From: Nepenthes gracilis
Taxonomy: Eukaryota; Streptophyta; Magnoliopsida; Caryophyllales; Nepenthaceae
Reading direction: 5' to 3'
Assembly: GCA_033239525.1 (NCBI GenBank)
Contig: BSYO01000008.1
Span: 13,771,294-13,835,293, forward strand
DNA length: 64,000 nucleotides
Numbering within the stretch: position 1 is the first letter of the stretch; each line of letters begins with the position of its first letter. Position numbers and translations under genes: made by a program. This document shows, in pieces, positions 10,601-25,529 of the stretch. The notes beneath the pieces were generated by a model. The model ran no database searches. It was not told the origin of the DNA and saw only the letters and a list, made by a program, of their open reading frames with translations.

Positions 10601-13600
10601 CATGGCAGCATGCATGACCCTTCCAAATAGAGCTGCTGAACTGTTAACTCTCACAGCCGTAACAAATCAATATAGAATCAATACGTCTTTAATACACATA
10701 ATAAAAGGGGAAAGAAGATTCGGGAATGTAGAACCTAGGGAGGACAAAAGGTACTGTCACGAGAAGGAAAAGAACACAGAAGAGAAGAATAACTTCAAAA
10801 GAAAAACACATAAGGTAATGGCTTAGGGTGCATCACAGCCATTCATCCCATAAAATCTTTTCAACCGTCCGATTAAAGCACGGGGAGCAGAAGGGGCAAA
10901 AACATCAGAAAAGTCAGTCGGCTGCAAAAGATCCAAAATTCATCCAAATCAAGTACATCCAAGCTGTCCAGGTGGAATAACAAGTGCTGTCAGATAGATA
11001 AGGCACAGATCATGGTGTTCTTGACCCAAGGGAGGCATGTACCTCACGTGATCAGAGGGGTCCAGCGAATGCATCAGGGACACACGCAAGACACGTGGAT
11101 TTCTCCAATAGATCAGCAACAGAAAGCACTAGCCAGGCACGTGAGGAGGCGGAGGAGGATTGATCAGTTAGCTTGTTGGTTGCCATAACCATTTGCTGTT
11201 AGGCTGATACCAACAGTTAGGAGGGAACATTAGAGCTTTATTAGTACACTCCTGTAATATGTAAGTGGGAAATAGAGGAGGAGAGTGACATGAAAAATGA
11301 TATACCTGTTAAGCTAAACTTTCTTTTGGAGACCTCTTCCATTTTCAAATTGGGAACTCTATCTTTAAATTTTTTGTAGTTTCTTTTCTTGCCATTCTCT
11401 TCTTCTTTCCTGCTCAAGTATAAGGAGATCATCTTCCTTAAATTTACGCAATACAAATTAATGTTAGAGAGAATGAATGGCAGAGGGCATATGGATGGAC
11501 TAGCTCATTGAATCGGTGATGGCTAGAAATCAGGGGCTTGATAACTTTGAGCAGAACAACAATCAATGAATGGAGTAGCTTGAGCTCAACATCGCAAGAC
11601 TCATGGAGCAAATGAGACATTTTTTCAATTTGTACTAGAAGTTATTAGCAACCCCACATGCCAGTCTATCCCCACTCAAACCCCCAAACTTAGGGAGTGG
11701 GAGGAGCAACTAGGAGTTAACATCCATTGGATGGTCAAAATTGATTTTCCCAAGTTCGGTGAGGAGAATCTGAGTATTTGGGTTTGTAAGGCAAGGCAAT
11801 TCTTTAGGCTTCACCAAATCTCCGATAATCAGAAAGTGTTGTTAGCCTCTTTTTATGAAAGGGGAGGCCCTGATTTTGTTTCAAGGAGTGGAAGAGGCCA
11901 AAGAATTTGAATATTGAGAAGCATTTTCCTATTATTTTCTCATTTAATTAGGAAGCCTAGCTTACGATAATCCCATGGAATCATTACAGAGGCCAATGCA
12001 AATAAGGAATGGGGACTATGCTATACGTGCGATGAAAAGTGGAATTTGAGGTATGAGTGTGCCAAATCTGGGCTATTCTTGGTGGATGTGGCCAAACCAG
12101 AGGAGTCAAACTGCGAGCAGGGGCCTGAGGATCCCCTACCTCCAGAAAGTGACCCAAGCCAAGAGTATGTGGCTGAAATCTCTCTTCATGCCATTATGGG
12201 AGCCCCTCACTGCAAGACTTTGTGCATAACAAGGAGGATTGTGATAGGAGTGTTCCTAATTAACTCTGAAAGCATCCACTAACTTCCTTGGTGCTTGATT
12301 AATTAGGAGGACAAAGTGGAGGAAATTGGAGCACATCGAGGTACGAGTCCAAGTTGCTAATGGGGAGATAGTGCAAGGAGAGGGAGCTTGCTCAGTTCAA
12401 GCTGTGGACTTTCAAAACCACCGTTTAGGGTCAACTTCCTAATTTTAACTTTAGGTGGGTGTGATGCATTATTGGTTGTGCAGTGGTCAACAGCCTTATG
12501 CCCCACTATGTGGAATTTTTTGACCCTCTAAAGAGAGTTCCAGTATAGTGGGAAGACTCTCCAAATAGAGTTCCAGTATAGTGGCAAGACTGTGCACCTA
12601 TGGGGATTTAGGAGAGACGAGGACATCGTATTGGAGGGTAGTTCATGGCTGTGAGTTCCCGCTTGGGAAAACAAAGGGGTGGTATTGAAACTACTGGATG
12701 ACTCTGAACCAGGGGAGACTTGGAAACTACCAGCGAGGGTTGTAAGGGTTTTATGGCCCTTTGAACAGGTTTTTTTGGAACGTAGGGGCCTACCTCAAAA
12801 AAGGGGTGGAGAGCACTAAATAGTGCTCAAGCATGATTCCAAGCTAATCAGTGCAAGACCATATCGCTATCCTTATTATCAGAAGAGTAAAATTGAGAAA
12901 TTGATAGGAGAATTATTAGAATTAGAACTCATATAACCAAGCCTATACTCATTTTTGGTTCAGTTAGTAAAGAGGGCCAATGGGAGTTGGATGATGTGTG
13001 TGGACTATTGGGCTTTATATAATGAAACCATCAAAGATAAGTACTTTATCCCTATCATTGACTAATTATTAGATGAGTTATATGGGGCAACATTTTTGCA
13101 AAACTTGATCTGAGGTCGGGATATCACAAAATTTGAATGAGAGAATTAGATATACCCAAAACCGCCTTTCAGACTCACGATAGGCATTATGTATTTTTTG
13201 TAATGTTGTTCGGACTTACTAATACACCAGTAACATTTCAAGGGTTAATGAATGAAAATTTTTGACTTTTTTTTCAGAAGTTTGTAGTCATATTTTTTGA
13301 TGATATCCTAATTTTTAGTCCAACAAAGGAGGCAAATGAACTACACCTTCATAAGGCACTACCTATGTTACAAGCACATTAGTTGTATGCCAAAATGAGT
13401 AAATGCAAATTTTCTATAAATAAAGCAAATATTTGGGAAGTGTAATTTCAAGGGAAGGGGCCAAGGTCAATCTCTCCAAGATTTCAGCCATGCTAGAGTG
13501 GAAGTCGCAAGTGACTATTCAATTCTTGGGGGGTTTTAGGGTTCATGGGATATTATTGAAAATTTGTTTGGAACTACGGGACAATAGCTGCACCTCTCAC

Positions 13601-14467
13601 AACCTTATTGAAAAAGAATGCTTTCGAGTGGTCTAGTGACCTGAGGAAGCCTTCCAGAGGCTAAAATTGGTAGTGTCCCAACTCCTGTTTTGGCACTACC
13701 CGATTTCACAAAAAAATTAGTGATTGAGTGTGATGCTTCGGGACTTGGCATAGGGGTAGTTTTAATACTGGAGCAACGACCTATATCCTCGTTCAGTTAG
13801 GCTCTCAAAGGAAGGACCCACCCCCTTCATTTTTTGACTTTTGAGACAAAGCTCTTAACCCTAGTTATGGTAGTAAAGAAGTGGCAATCGTATTTATTGG
13901 GATAGGCATTCATTGTCAAAGCTGAACAACAAAGTCCTAAGTTCCTTCTAGTACAAAAGATAGGGACATCGTCACAATAAAAATGGATAACCAAATTGTT
14001 AAGGGTATGATTTTATCAAAGAGTATAAGTAGGGGTAGAGAGGACAGGGTAGTTGACACACTATCTTAGAGGTAGGAAGAGCCGACCCTTATGATGGTAT
14101 CCTACCTAAATCCAAGTTCGATAGATGAACTCAAGGTCTCCTATTGGATTGACTTGAACATTCAGACATGCAGCAATTCAAGTTGGTATGCCCAATGCCA
14201 ATGATTGGATATTAAAGAATGAGGTACCCTTCAAAAAGGGAAGAGTTTTTATTTGCCAATCCCTAGGGATAAAGCAGTAACGGTACGTTTGGTAGTTGTA
14301 ATGGAATAAGGTGGGAATAGAATAGTTATTCCTAAAAAATAGAATATGATGAGAATGAAGTTGGAATTGTTATTTCCATATTTGGTTGTTGGGATAGAAT
14401 AAGTGAATTAAGATTCTATTATTTAGTTTGGAAAAAAGGTATGAAGAATAAAAAGGTAGGAATAGTG

Positions 14468-14526
<59 letters not shown>

Positions 14527-16860
14527 TGATAGGTACCGGTACTTTAGGCCCATAGGCAAGATCCATTTCCCCGAAGTTGGGCCTTGGTACCACAGGTATC
14601 TAGTAGGCCAATGAGGCCCAAGAGGTTCAGGTGCTAGGGCCAGCTCATACGGGATGGATGATCGAATGCCCATAAAGGTCTGTGGACTCAAGATGGTTCT
14701 CGGACGTTAGCCGCCTCTGCAAGATCGGCGTGTCAGAGATTTGGTGACTAATTCTGTCAGATTGCATGAAGAATGATGGCTAGAGGCATGCACCCGATCA
14801 TTGCAGATGTGACAAAGTAGATCACTTGGCGTGTACGCAACGTCCCTGGCATGGTGAATGGGGTTAGTGGAGTTGGAGGCAGATTTCCCTGCACACATCA
14901 AGGCCCCGTGGACCTCACTCAAAGGATGGCTCAACCACTATAAATACATTAACTGAGCACCTAACAAGAGATCCCAGCATTCACTCTTACTTAACTGCTA
15001 TAGAGATAGAAAAAGAGAAGGAAAGGCTTGAGCACGCTTTGTAATCTCCAACAGGCATAGTGAAGCTAGTTATCGGACTTAGACTCCCATGGTTTTTCCT
15101 TCTGATTTATGAAAAGGTTTTCTACGTAAAAATACTGCGTGCCTTGGTTCTCGTACTTTTTAACTCCTCATTCAAATCGTGTCATCGTCCTTAAACATAC
15201 ATTTTACCCTTTGTGTTGCATGGGTCTTACTTGGAAACGGCCACGGACTCAGTCAAGTTCTCGTCCACATGAACACGTAAGATCCGAGGACGCAACATTG
15301 GCGCCGTCTGTGGGAAGCAACTAAAAGTCAGCTTTTCACGTTTTCTACAGAACATCCAAGAACCTTCTGACACCTTTTTAGAAGTCCAACATGGTGAATA
15401 CCAGGGCACAAGCAAGTGCGCCTGTCAGGGATGCGACCTTATGCGATAATGGTCCCGCTCCCTGTGTTAGGATAGAGGATCATCCTGATCCAGTCTTGTG
15501 GGCATTGGCTACTAGGGTGGATGATATGTTCAAAGCCTTCCTGACCCTTTGCTCTAAAATGGATGAATGGATTAAAGGAGTGCCTTCCAAGGCCTCTAAG
15601 GCAGCAACGCCCCGAAACAGGGGCAAGGGGAAGAAACACCCGAGCAAATAAGCCAGCTAGCGTGAGGTCCTGAGGACTCGAGTTACCTCAAGCAGCAAAG
15701 TCCCTCAGAGACTTGAAGGCTGCTTAGGTCCTCGGGTTCAGGAGGAGAGCCCTGAAAGGCGTAACCCACGTTCTGTTCGTAGCAATCAGGAATGTGCTAT
15801 TCAAGAGGCAACTTTGCGAAACAATGCACCTCCTAGGGTTAGGGGGGTCCCCGAGCAGCAGGCAGTCCAAGAGTCTTATGAGTTGAGAAATTATCTCAAT
15901 GAGAAAAAGGTGGCAGCTTCACCCCACGTGGAGGAGAGGTTGGAGAAGGTTTGGAACCGTGTCTTTGGCGAAAACAACGGAGGGGGAGCTGATATATTTC
16001 AATTTCCGTTCATAGCGGAGATAGGACGAGGACACTCCCACCAAAGTTCAAGATGCCAAATTTTGACATCTATGCCAAATTTCGTGAGCATTTGAGCCTC
16101 CATAGGCTAGATGAGATGACCATGTGTCAGTGCTTCCCATTGACACTTAAGGGAGACGCGAGAGTGTGGTTCTAGGAGCTGCCCGCGGATTCTATTTACT
16201 CCTTCAGTGAGCTGGCAGCAGTTTTCCTCTCATAGTTTGCTTTCAGCAGAAGAATAGAGAAACTGACCACTGGCACCTCGCCCAGTGAAGTAGGGTGTCG
16301 GGAAGAGTTTGAGGGATTCCCTAGCCAGGTTATAGCGGAGGCCGAGGCAAATCCCGAAAGTGTTGTGAGGTGGCCAAGGCAGTTCCTATAAAAATGGATA
16401 ACCAAATTGTTAAGGGTATGATTTTATCAAAGAGTATAAGTAGGGTAGAGAGGAGGGGTAGTTGACACACTATCTTAGAGGTAGGAAAAGGCATACATAT
16501 GATGGTATCCTACCTAAATCCCGAGTTCGATAGATGAACTCGAGGTCTCTATTGGATTGACTTGAACATTCGGACTTGCCTGCGAGTGATTCAAGTTGGT
16601 ATGTTGATTCCAGTGATTGGATATTAAAGAATGAGGTACCCTTCAAAGGGAAGAGGTTGCGATCCCTAGGGATAAAGCCCGTTTGGTAGTTGTAATAGAA
16701 TAATGTGGGAATAGAATAGTTATTCCTAGGGAATAGAATATAATAAGAATAAAGTTGGAATTGTTATTTTTATGTTTGGTTGTTGGAATAGAATAATGTG
16801 GGAATTAGTATTCCATTATTTAGTTTGTAGAATAGTATGAAGAATAAGGTAGGAATAGTG

Positions 16861-16919
<59 letters not shown>

Positions 16920-19900
16920 TGATAGGTACCGGTACTTTAGGCCCATAGGCAAGATCTATTTTCCCGAAGTTGGGCCTTGGTACCCGAATTATCTAGTAGG
17001 CTATGAGGCCCAGGTTAGTGCTAAAGCCGGCTCATACGGGATGGATGATCGAATGCCCGTAAAGGTCCATGGACTCGAAGATGGTTCTCGGACGTTAGCC
17101 GCCTCTCGAGATCGTGCGTGTCGGAGATTTGGTGACTAGTGCAGAGTTGCATGAAGAATGATGGCTAGAGAGGCATGCACCCGGTCATTGCCCAGATGTG
17201 ACAAAGTAGAGAAGATCACTTGGCGTGTATGTGCCAATGTCCACGGCATGGTGAATGGGGTTAGTGGAGTTGGTGGCGATTTCCATGCACACATCAAGGC
17301 CGAGTGGACCTCACTGATAAGGATGGCTCGACTAGAGGCACCTAACAAGAGATCCCGACATTCACTCTTACTTAGCTGGCTATAGAGATAGAAAAAGAGA
17401 GGAAAGGCTTGCTTAATCTCTTTGTAATCTCACAGGCATAGTGAAGCTAGTTATCGGACTTAGACTCCCATGGTTTTCCTTGATTTATGAAAAGGTTTTC
17501 TCGTAAAAATCTTTGCGTGCCTTGGTTCTCGTACTTTTTAACTCCTCATTCAAATCTTGCGTCCTTAAACATACATTTTACCCTTTGTGTTGCATGGGTC
17601 TTACTTGGAAAAGCGCGGACTCGGTAGTTCTTGTCCACATGAACACGTAAGATATGGCTCAATGTGGTGCCATTTGTGAAGCAACTAAAAAGTCAGCTTT
17701 TCACGTTTCTGAACATCCGAGAACCTTGACACCTTTTAGAAGTAGCATGTGAATACCGGGGGCATAAGCTGCGCATCGGGGATGCGACCTCGTGCGATAA
17801 TGGTCAGTTTGTGTTAGGATAGAGATTATCATGATCCGAGTCTTGTAGCATTGGCTACTAGGGTGGATGATATGTTGCCTTTGACCCTTTGCTCTAAAAT
17901 GGATGAATGGATTAAGTGCCTTCCAAGGCCTCAAGCGGACTTGAGGCAAGGAAGAAACACCTAGCAAATAAGCCGGCTAGCGTGAGGTCTGAGGACTCGA
18001 GTTACCTCAGTAGCAAAGTATAGACTTGGGCTTAGGTCTCGGGGTTCGGGAAAAACACGAAAGGCGTAACCACGTTCATTTATTATGATCGGGAATGTGC
18101 TATTGGCGCAGCTTTGAGAAACAATGCACCTCCTAGGGTTAGGGGTCCCAGAGGCGAGTCCAAGAGTCTTATGAGTGAGAAATTATCTCAATGAGAAAAA
18201 GGTGGCGGCTTCACCCCCGTGGAGAGAGGTTGGAGAAGGTTTGGGCAGGTGTCTTTGGCGAAAACAACGGAGGGGAGCTGATATATTTCAATTTCCGTTC
18301 ATAGCGGAGATCAGGACGGGGACACTCCCACAAAGTTCAAGATGCCCAAATTTTGACATCTATGCCAAATTTAAACCACTTTCGTGAGCATTTGAGCCTT
18401 TAGGCTAGATGAGATGACCATGTGTCGGTGCTTCCCCATTGACACTTAAGGGAGATGCGAGTGTGGTTCTACGGGCTGCCGCGGATTCCATTTACTCCTT
18501 GGCTGGCAGCAGAGTTTGCTTTCGAGAAGAATGAGAACGCGGCAGCACCTCACCCAAGTGAAGTAAGTATCGGGAAGAGTTTGAGGATTCTAGCCCGATT
18601 CATAGCGAGAGCCCAGGCAAATCCTCGATGGGGTAAAGGCCCGATGCGTTTCTATGCCTTGGAGGGCGCTTTGTGAACCTCTTCATCGAGGTCTCAGACA
18701 TTTGCGGAGATCGAGGCCGTGACAAGAGTATACATTGCGGCCAAAGAAGCCAACGATGCGAAGCGACTAGAGAAGGATGAGAACTTCCATTCGAGGGCGG
18801 TGGAAGGAAAGAGAAAGGACGGGGACTATCCGGGTCCCAGAGACGATGATCGCGGCGGCATAGGTCAGCCGAGGTCGACCAAAGAGCCCCGATTTGTTAA
18901 TTTTACTCCTCTGAACGATACCCGTACAAATATTTTGATGTAGATCCAAGAGGAGAAGTTTTTGAAGTGGCCTAAGTCATTGAATAACTCAGGAGGTGGT
19001 GATCAAATTAAGTACTATCACTATCATCGTAGTGGGGGCCACAGTACTGAGAACTGCCGGACGCTGTAGAAGGAGATCGAGGAACTAATAAGGAGGGGTC
19101 ACCTCAACCGCTACCTGCAAAGACTCGGATAAACTTCCGAAACAGTAGGTGATATTGAGGTCGACTAGCCCAGAAATCAAGTGGCTGTGGGAGTTGTGAA
19201 CATGATATCAACTCGATCGCCCGCGCTCGGGAGATCATCCCCAGGCGGGAGTTAGGGACGAAGTTATTAGTTTTAGCAATGAGGATATGACTCATGTAAC
19301 TTTCCACCATTCCGACTCTCTAGTTGTAACCGCACTCGTTTCAGATGGAGCAAATGGCTACCAGATGAAACGAGTTTTTGTTGACAATAAAATTCTAGAA
19401 ATTTACTTTATGTTGATGCCTATTTTAAATTGGGACTTAAGAGAAGTCAAATGAGAGTGCCAGAGGAACCACTCTATGGGCTGGATAATCGGTGTTCGTA
19501 TGCAGTCATCGGTTGGAGGTCAAGGGGTTATGCCCCCGAGGAGTGCGTCTAAAGGTCCTCAATGTGGAAGTGATCACATAACACTGATAGTCGAACGTCC
19601 TTGCTTGGCTTTTATAGACTGTCCTTTCATCCCACATCTAGGATGAAGTTTCCAACTCTGTTGGGATTGGAGAGGTCCTCGGGGACTAGGCTGGCAGGCG
19701 GACGTGCCTCAGGAGGTCCCAAAGGTAGGATGTGCCCCTTTGATCGAAGACCTTGCCTGCGAGATGAGCGGCGTTTAATCATGAACTGTCAATCACTGCT
19801 AAATTCAAGGATCAGGAAAAATATGTCCGAATGGAAGCTTTCTGCAACCAAATAAACCCGACTTATTAGCTTCAGGGAGAACTCATTGACGTTTTTCACG

Positions 19901-22900
19901 GGTACCCAGTGACCAAAGGAGATCTTCTGAAATAATGGTCCACAAAGTGGGCATGAATCCTCGTTATAGACCCGTTAAGGCGTAGAACCTAGCGGCGAGA
20001 GAAGATGGTGGCCATCTGTAAAGTGAAATGCTCTGAGGATTCATCGAAAAGTGCGAGTACTCGATTTGGATATCAAATATGGTCATGGTAAAAAAGAATA
20101 ATGGGAAGTGGAGCATGTGCGTGAATTTAAAGACCACTAAAAGCGTGCCCACCATTGATCAACTTGGGACACGTTTAATCATGAACTTTTAAGCTTCATG
20201 GAACTCGGGTTACAACCAAATAAAAATGAGCCCCCAGGCGAGGAACACACGTCTTATGGTGGACCAAGGGATATCTGTATTCTGAAAGTGATGCCCTTTG
20301 GAATGCGGGTGCAACTTATTGAGCTCGTAAATAAAATGTTTGAGGACCGAGATAGGCCGAATGTGGAAGTCTATGTAGATGACATGCTTGATTTAAAAGA
20401 TCTCCTCGGCCACCATAAGGGACTGGCGAGACATTGATGTACCGAACTCACCGTTTCTTGGCCCAAGCAAGTGTACATTTGGAGGAAAGTTCTTGGAAAG
20501 GTTATTATATTGTTTCACCAGAGATTGAAGGCTAATCCGGAAAAATCGAGCCGTCCTTGATTTGAGATCTCCTCAGGCGAGGTTGTCAGAAACTCATTGC
20601 GGTGTCAAACCTGACCTTTTCGCTTTCGTTTTGGTGAATCGGTAGTGATAGCTGCCATTCTTGAGGCCAGACCAGAGGGAGACAGACCACACTTTGAAGA
20701 AGATTGTGAGAAGGCATTACCGAGGATTCAAAGACTATTTGTGAATCCTCCTCTCTCCGCTTTCTCAGCTTCTTAAAGGGTGCTTGTGTACCTTGCGGTG
20801 TCAGGCCACGCCCAGGCTTCGGTGTTGCCATAAGACAGGTGAGTTCATGATCGAATTCCATCGTGAGCAAGAACCCGGCCAGCGGAGATCTAGCCCTCGA
20901 AGAAGATTGCTTTGGCGTTGGTGTGTTGAGGCTTACCGTATTTCATTGCATAAAGTGGTGATCCCGACCATTGAAAGCTATCTTCAGGCTTGAGGTGTTG
21001 GGAGCCCGGTTAAGTGGGCCATTGTGCTGGGTGAGTTTGATATTGAATTCCGTCCGAGGCCAACCTTAAAAGGTCAAGCCCTCGAGGACTTTCTTGTTGA
21101 GGCGACACGGCCCTTGATGATCCAGATCATCATGATGCAAACGAGCTAAGTAACAACATGGACACGTGGACGACTCCTCAATGAAGGATGGTTGTGGATT
21201 CGACGTTGTGCTACGAACGCTTGAGGGATCAGAGATAAAGTATTCAATGACCCCAGGGTTCTCGGCCTGAGCAACAACACCACGGAGTATGAAGCATTGC
21301 TAGCAGGACTCCGATTAGCTAAGGAATGCTTAGCAAAAACACGGTTATCTCTGACGAACTGACTGCGAGTTAGTTATCAACTAGTCCGCGGATATTTTGA
21401 GATTTGTAGCCCACAACTCTCCAAATACCTCTCGAAGGTCAAAGGTATGACTGCGGACTTTGAGAATGTTGAATTCGTCCATATTCCAAGGGAAGAGAAT
21501 GGGAAGGTCGACATGTTTGCAAGAGCAGTAGCTTCCGGAGACTCAGAGCAATATGCCCGAGGAATGCGGGAAGTTTTGAACAGGCTAAGTATCGAGGATC
21601 CCGAGCCAAAAGTGATGCAAGTCTCGAGCAGCAGTACATGGATGACTCCCTACTTAAGGTATCTGTCCGAGGGGACATTACCTGAGGACGCGGACGCAGC
21701 CAAGAGGGTAAAAAAGACAGCGGGTTGGTACACTATTATGGGCGGTCAATTGTACCGGTGAGGATTTTCAACCCCTTACCTGAGGTGTCTTACTTCGAGG
21801 AGGCAGAATACGCCATCCAAGAAGTGCACATCGGGATCTATGGATCCCACATTGGGGGAAAGAACCTAGCCTTCCAGCTCATGAGGCAAGGGCACTATTG
21901 CCAATTATGAAGTATGATGTCATGGACTTTGTGTGCAAATGTGAAAACTATCTAGTCCATGACAACATGACTCGCCGAACCCACATTGAGCTCCGAGCAC
22001 TGCAATCACCATGGCCCTTTGCCCAATGGGGGCTTGACATCCTTGGATCACTTCTAGTGGCGACCGGACAAAGGAAGTTCCTGATCGTTGAGATTGACTA
22101 TTTTAACAAATGGGTCGAGGCAGTGCCACTCGCAAAGATTACAGAGCAGAATGCAACTGAGTTTGTATGGAAGAACATTGTGTGCAAGTTCGGGATTCCT
22201 GAGCGCATCGGATCGGCTAAACGGACTTGATTCATTGGGAAGCGATTCACTGGCATCTTGCACTAGTCTTGAGGATCAAGTTGGTCAATACGTCAATCGC
22301 GTATCCACAGAACAACAGGCAAGTAGAGGTCACGAACCGCACGATCTTACACGGACTCAAAACAAAGTTGGAGAACTCCGGGGGCTCAAGGGTGCACGAG
22401 CTGCCATCCGTCCTCTTGCCGTACAGAACAACTCCGAGGGAACCTACAAAAGAGACGCCATTCAGCCTGTGTTACGGGGTAGAGACAGTTGTTCCAGTGG
22501 AGGTTGGCCTTCCTAGTCTCCGGGTAGAGTGTTTCAGTCCAAGCGACAACAGCCAAAGGCTTCGAGAAAATCTCAATTTGCTCGAGGAAGTCCGAGACCA
22601 GGCGAGGCTGAGGACAGTGGCATATCAGCAAAGGGTTGCCCGATATTACAATAAGAGGGTGAAGGAGCGGCAATTCGAGGTAGGGGACCTAATGCTGAGA
22701 AGCATAGATGCCACAGTTAAAAACACCGGCCGAAATAAACTCTCCCCAAATTGGGAAGGGCCGTTCTTGGTCTCTGCTATCCTTCTGAATAGGGCCTATA
22801 AGTTGCGCATCCAAGCAAGTAGGCTGGTCCTCGGACATGGAACGCCACACACCTCAAAAAATATTATTAATAAATGTACGAATGGCCAGGTAGGGCAAAA

Positions 22901-25446
22901 CGCATCATTCGATGTGCCTGTAACATGTTTTATTGGTGTAATGAAATTCCTTTTCACTTCTTGCCCTACATATCATTGGCTGTTGCATATCATCTCATTG
23001 ACTCGTAAGACCTAGGCTACCTCTAAGTCAAGTGAAAGTATCCCTTTCACTTGCCCTAAAGCTCTGCTATGTCCAACGGCCCATGTGGTCTTACTCAAAA
23101 ACTCGGCTGTATTTGAGCGGCCCAATAGGTCGGATAAAAACTTGACCACGATGCCAAGTAACCCTAGAGGTTGATTTCAAAACTTAGGGGAATTAAAGCA
23201 GCAAGCATGCGATGACCCTAGAGGTAGCATCTTCAGCCTAAGACGGTCGGACTGGTTAGACATTATGCCTATATAAGACTAAGTTTCTTTAGCAAACATG
23301 TCATAAAGGAATCAAACGTTCCATTGGGTCGAGTAAGACAAACCAAGTGTTTGCACTTAAACAATGTGAACTTTGTTGATGTAAACAGTGTGTGTATAGT
23401 AGCATACATGTAAAAAAAAAAAAAATGTGTGCAGTTAGCTCTAAGAAGTCCCTGGCTGAGGAGAAGTGCCCTGCTGCTGCTGTCTTCCAAGATTAGGACG
23501 CTCTGCTTGCTCCGAGGATCCCAGCCGCCTAGAGGTCTCGAGACGACTAAATGGCCCAGGCATAGAAGGGCTGGGAGGCCAAGTCCTTCCTGCGACACCA
23601 TATAAGTCCTCTGCACACATAGCATTGGCATTTTGAGGGTCAAACACGGCTGTGGGGAACCGAGGGCTTAACAGCTTCATAACATGACGGCACAAGTTGA
23701 TGTCGTCCCAGTACTTACCCTCTAACATTGGACCAATGTACACGGCCCTCACCGAAGTCCTCAACACTTCCTCCAGCTGAAGGTTATTGTTCCTCAGTAA
23801 TTTATACAAAACTTGTTGAAACTTCAATGTATCTTCAAAGGACGCAATCTTCCCCTTAGCCTTAGCAAGCTCAGCTCCAAGCGTTTGTTGGCCCCAACAA
23901 GGGCCCTAAAAGCTTCCAACTCTGCGCAAAGTTGGGTGATCTCGTTGACAATTGCGCCAAGACTGCCGGTCAGATCCTGAAACTGTAAAGGCAAGATAAG
24001 TCAAGCAAGCATAGACAACGGAAGACAAAATCAAAAGAAAGGTATATAAAATACCTTGATCACAATCGGACTTCCTGAAATGTTTTCCCCTCTCCTTGGA
24101 CCTTATAGCTGGCTCCTCAAACCCTATGTTCACAGTCTCCTGCACTACACGAACCTCAACTCTGGCCTCGGGCACGAAGGCAGCAATATCCAAGGCTGGG
24201 GGCTCGGCCACTTCAGTATGATCCTTGGTCCCAGCCTAGGCTTCAGGCGAACATAAGGTCCCTGCACCGTCCCCGACCAGAGGCTCCTCAGGGGCCGTGG
24301 GCGGCATCATCATCGGACAAAAAATTTGGATTGCAAGGCACGAGGGCTCGTAGTCTCTACAACAAGTGGCTCCACAACATGATCTTCCTCGACCTTAGCA
24401 ACCTCAATGATCGTCGTCCTTGTCGTCATCATCGCTGCTTCCTCGGCCAGAGTCGCACCAGCCTCCCTCGCATCATGTCCCATGATGGTCTCCTTGGGAG
24501 GACTATCAATCCACTCCGAGACCTCACCAGTAAACTCAGATGGGATATTAGGAATAGATTCATCAATGGGAGGCTGGGCGGCAGCAAGATCCGCAGACTG
24601 ACACGCAAGACCAGATAGTTGCCCAGATGACTCAACAATCGATGTCGTTAACTTAGGAATTTCATTACGTGTTCATGCGGATGAGAACTTGACTGAGTCC
24701 GCGGCCATTTCCAGGTAAGACCCGGGTAACACAAAGGGTAAAATGTATGCTTAAGGATGAGGACACGATTTGAATGAAAAGAGTTAAAAAATACGAGGAC
24801 CAAGGCACGCAGGATTTTTATGTGGAAAACCTTCTCATAAATCAGAAGGGAAAATCACGGGATTCTTAGTTCGAGAACTAGCTTCACTATGCCTGTTGGA
24901 GATTCCAAAGAGATTACAAAGCGTGCTTAACCCTTTCCCTTTCTTTCTTTTCTCTCTCTATAACAGTTAAGCAAGAGTGAATGCTGGGATCCCTTGTTAG
25001 GTGCTCAATTAATGTATTTATAGTGGTTGAGCTATCCTTTGAGTGAGGTCCACGGGGCCTTGATGTGTGCAAGAAAATCTACCACCAACTCCACTAACCC
25101 CATTCACTATTCCAGGGACGCTACGTACATGCCAAGTGATCTTCTACTTTGTCACATCTGCAGTGATCGGGTGCATGCCTCTAGCCATTATTTTTCATGC
25201 AGTCTGAAAGGGTTAGTCACCAAATCTCTGACATGCCGCTCTTGTGGAGGTGGCTGATGTCCGAGAACCATCTTGAGTCCATGGACCTTTATGGGCTTTC
25301 GGTCATCCATCTGATATGAGCTGGCCCAAGCGCCTGGACCTCTTGAGCCAACCGGATCTCTGTGGTACCAGGGCCTAACTTCAGAGAAATAGATCTTGGC
25401 TATGGACCTATATAACCGGTACCCATCAATAATAATAATAAAATGC

Positions 25447-25486
<40 letters not shown>

Positions 25487-25495
25487 TAATAATAA

Positions 25496-25529
<34 letters not shown>

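Larger units (their letters stand above)
13977..18650 (+). repeat. Tandem duplication, about 2.4-kb unit, two copies
   Basis: Copy 1 is 13977-16387 and copy 2 is 16388 to about 18650. Both start ATAAAAATGGATAACC. Both run through about 300 bases of the host chromovirus-like element, the left arm of the composite, its LTR and primer-binding site, and the start of Tat gag. Copy 2 carries many small deletions and substitutions relative to copy 1 and continues into the rest of Tat gag-pol. The joint at 16387/16388 fuses mid-gag to the host element, so copy 1 is a dead end. Confidence 0.85.

Noticed and set aside
14419..17139. Open frames with long poly-isoleucine runs
   Set aside because: They are translations of (TAA)n microsatellites at 14467-14523 and 16861-16918; the same applies at 25428-25529.
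22088..22516. A 142-codon + frame over Tat integrase
   Set aside because: It is a shadow of the integrase frames at 21898-22230 and 22227-22860, and has no domain of its own.
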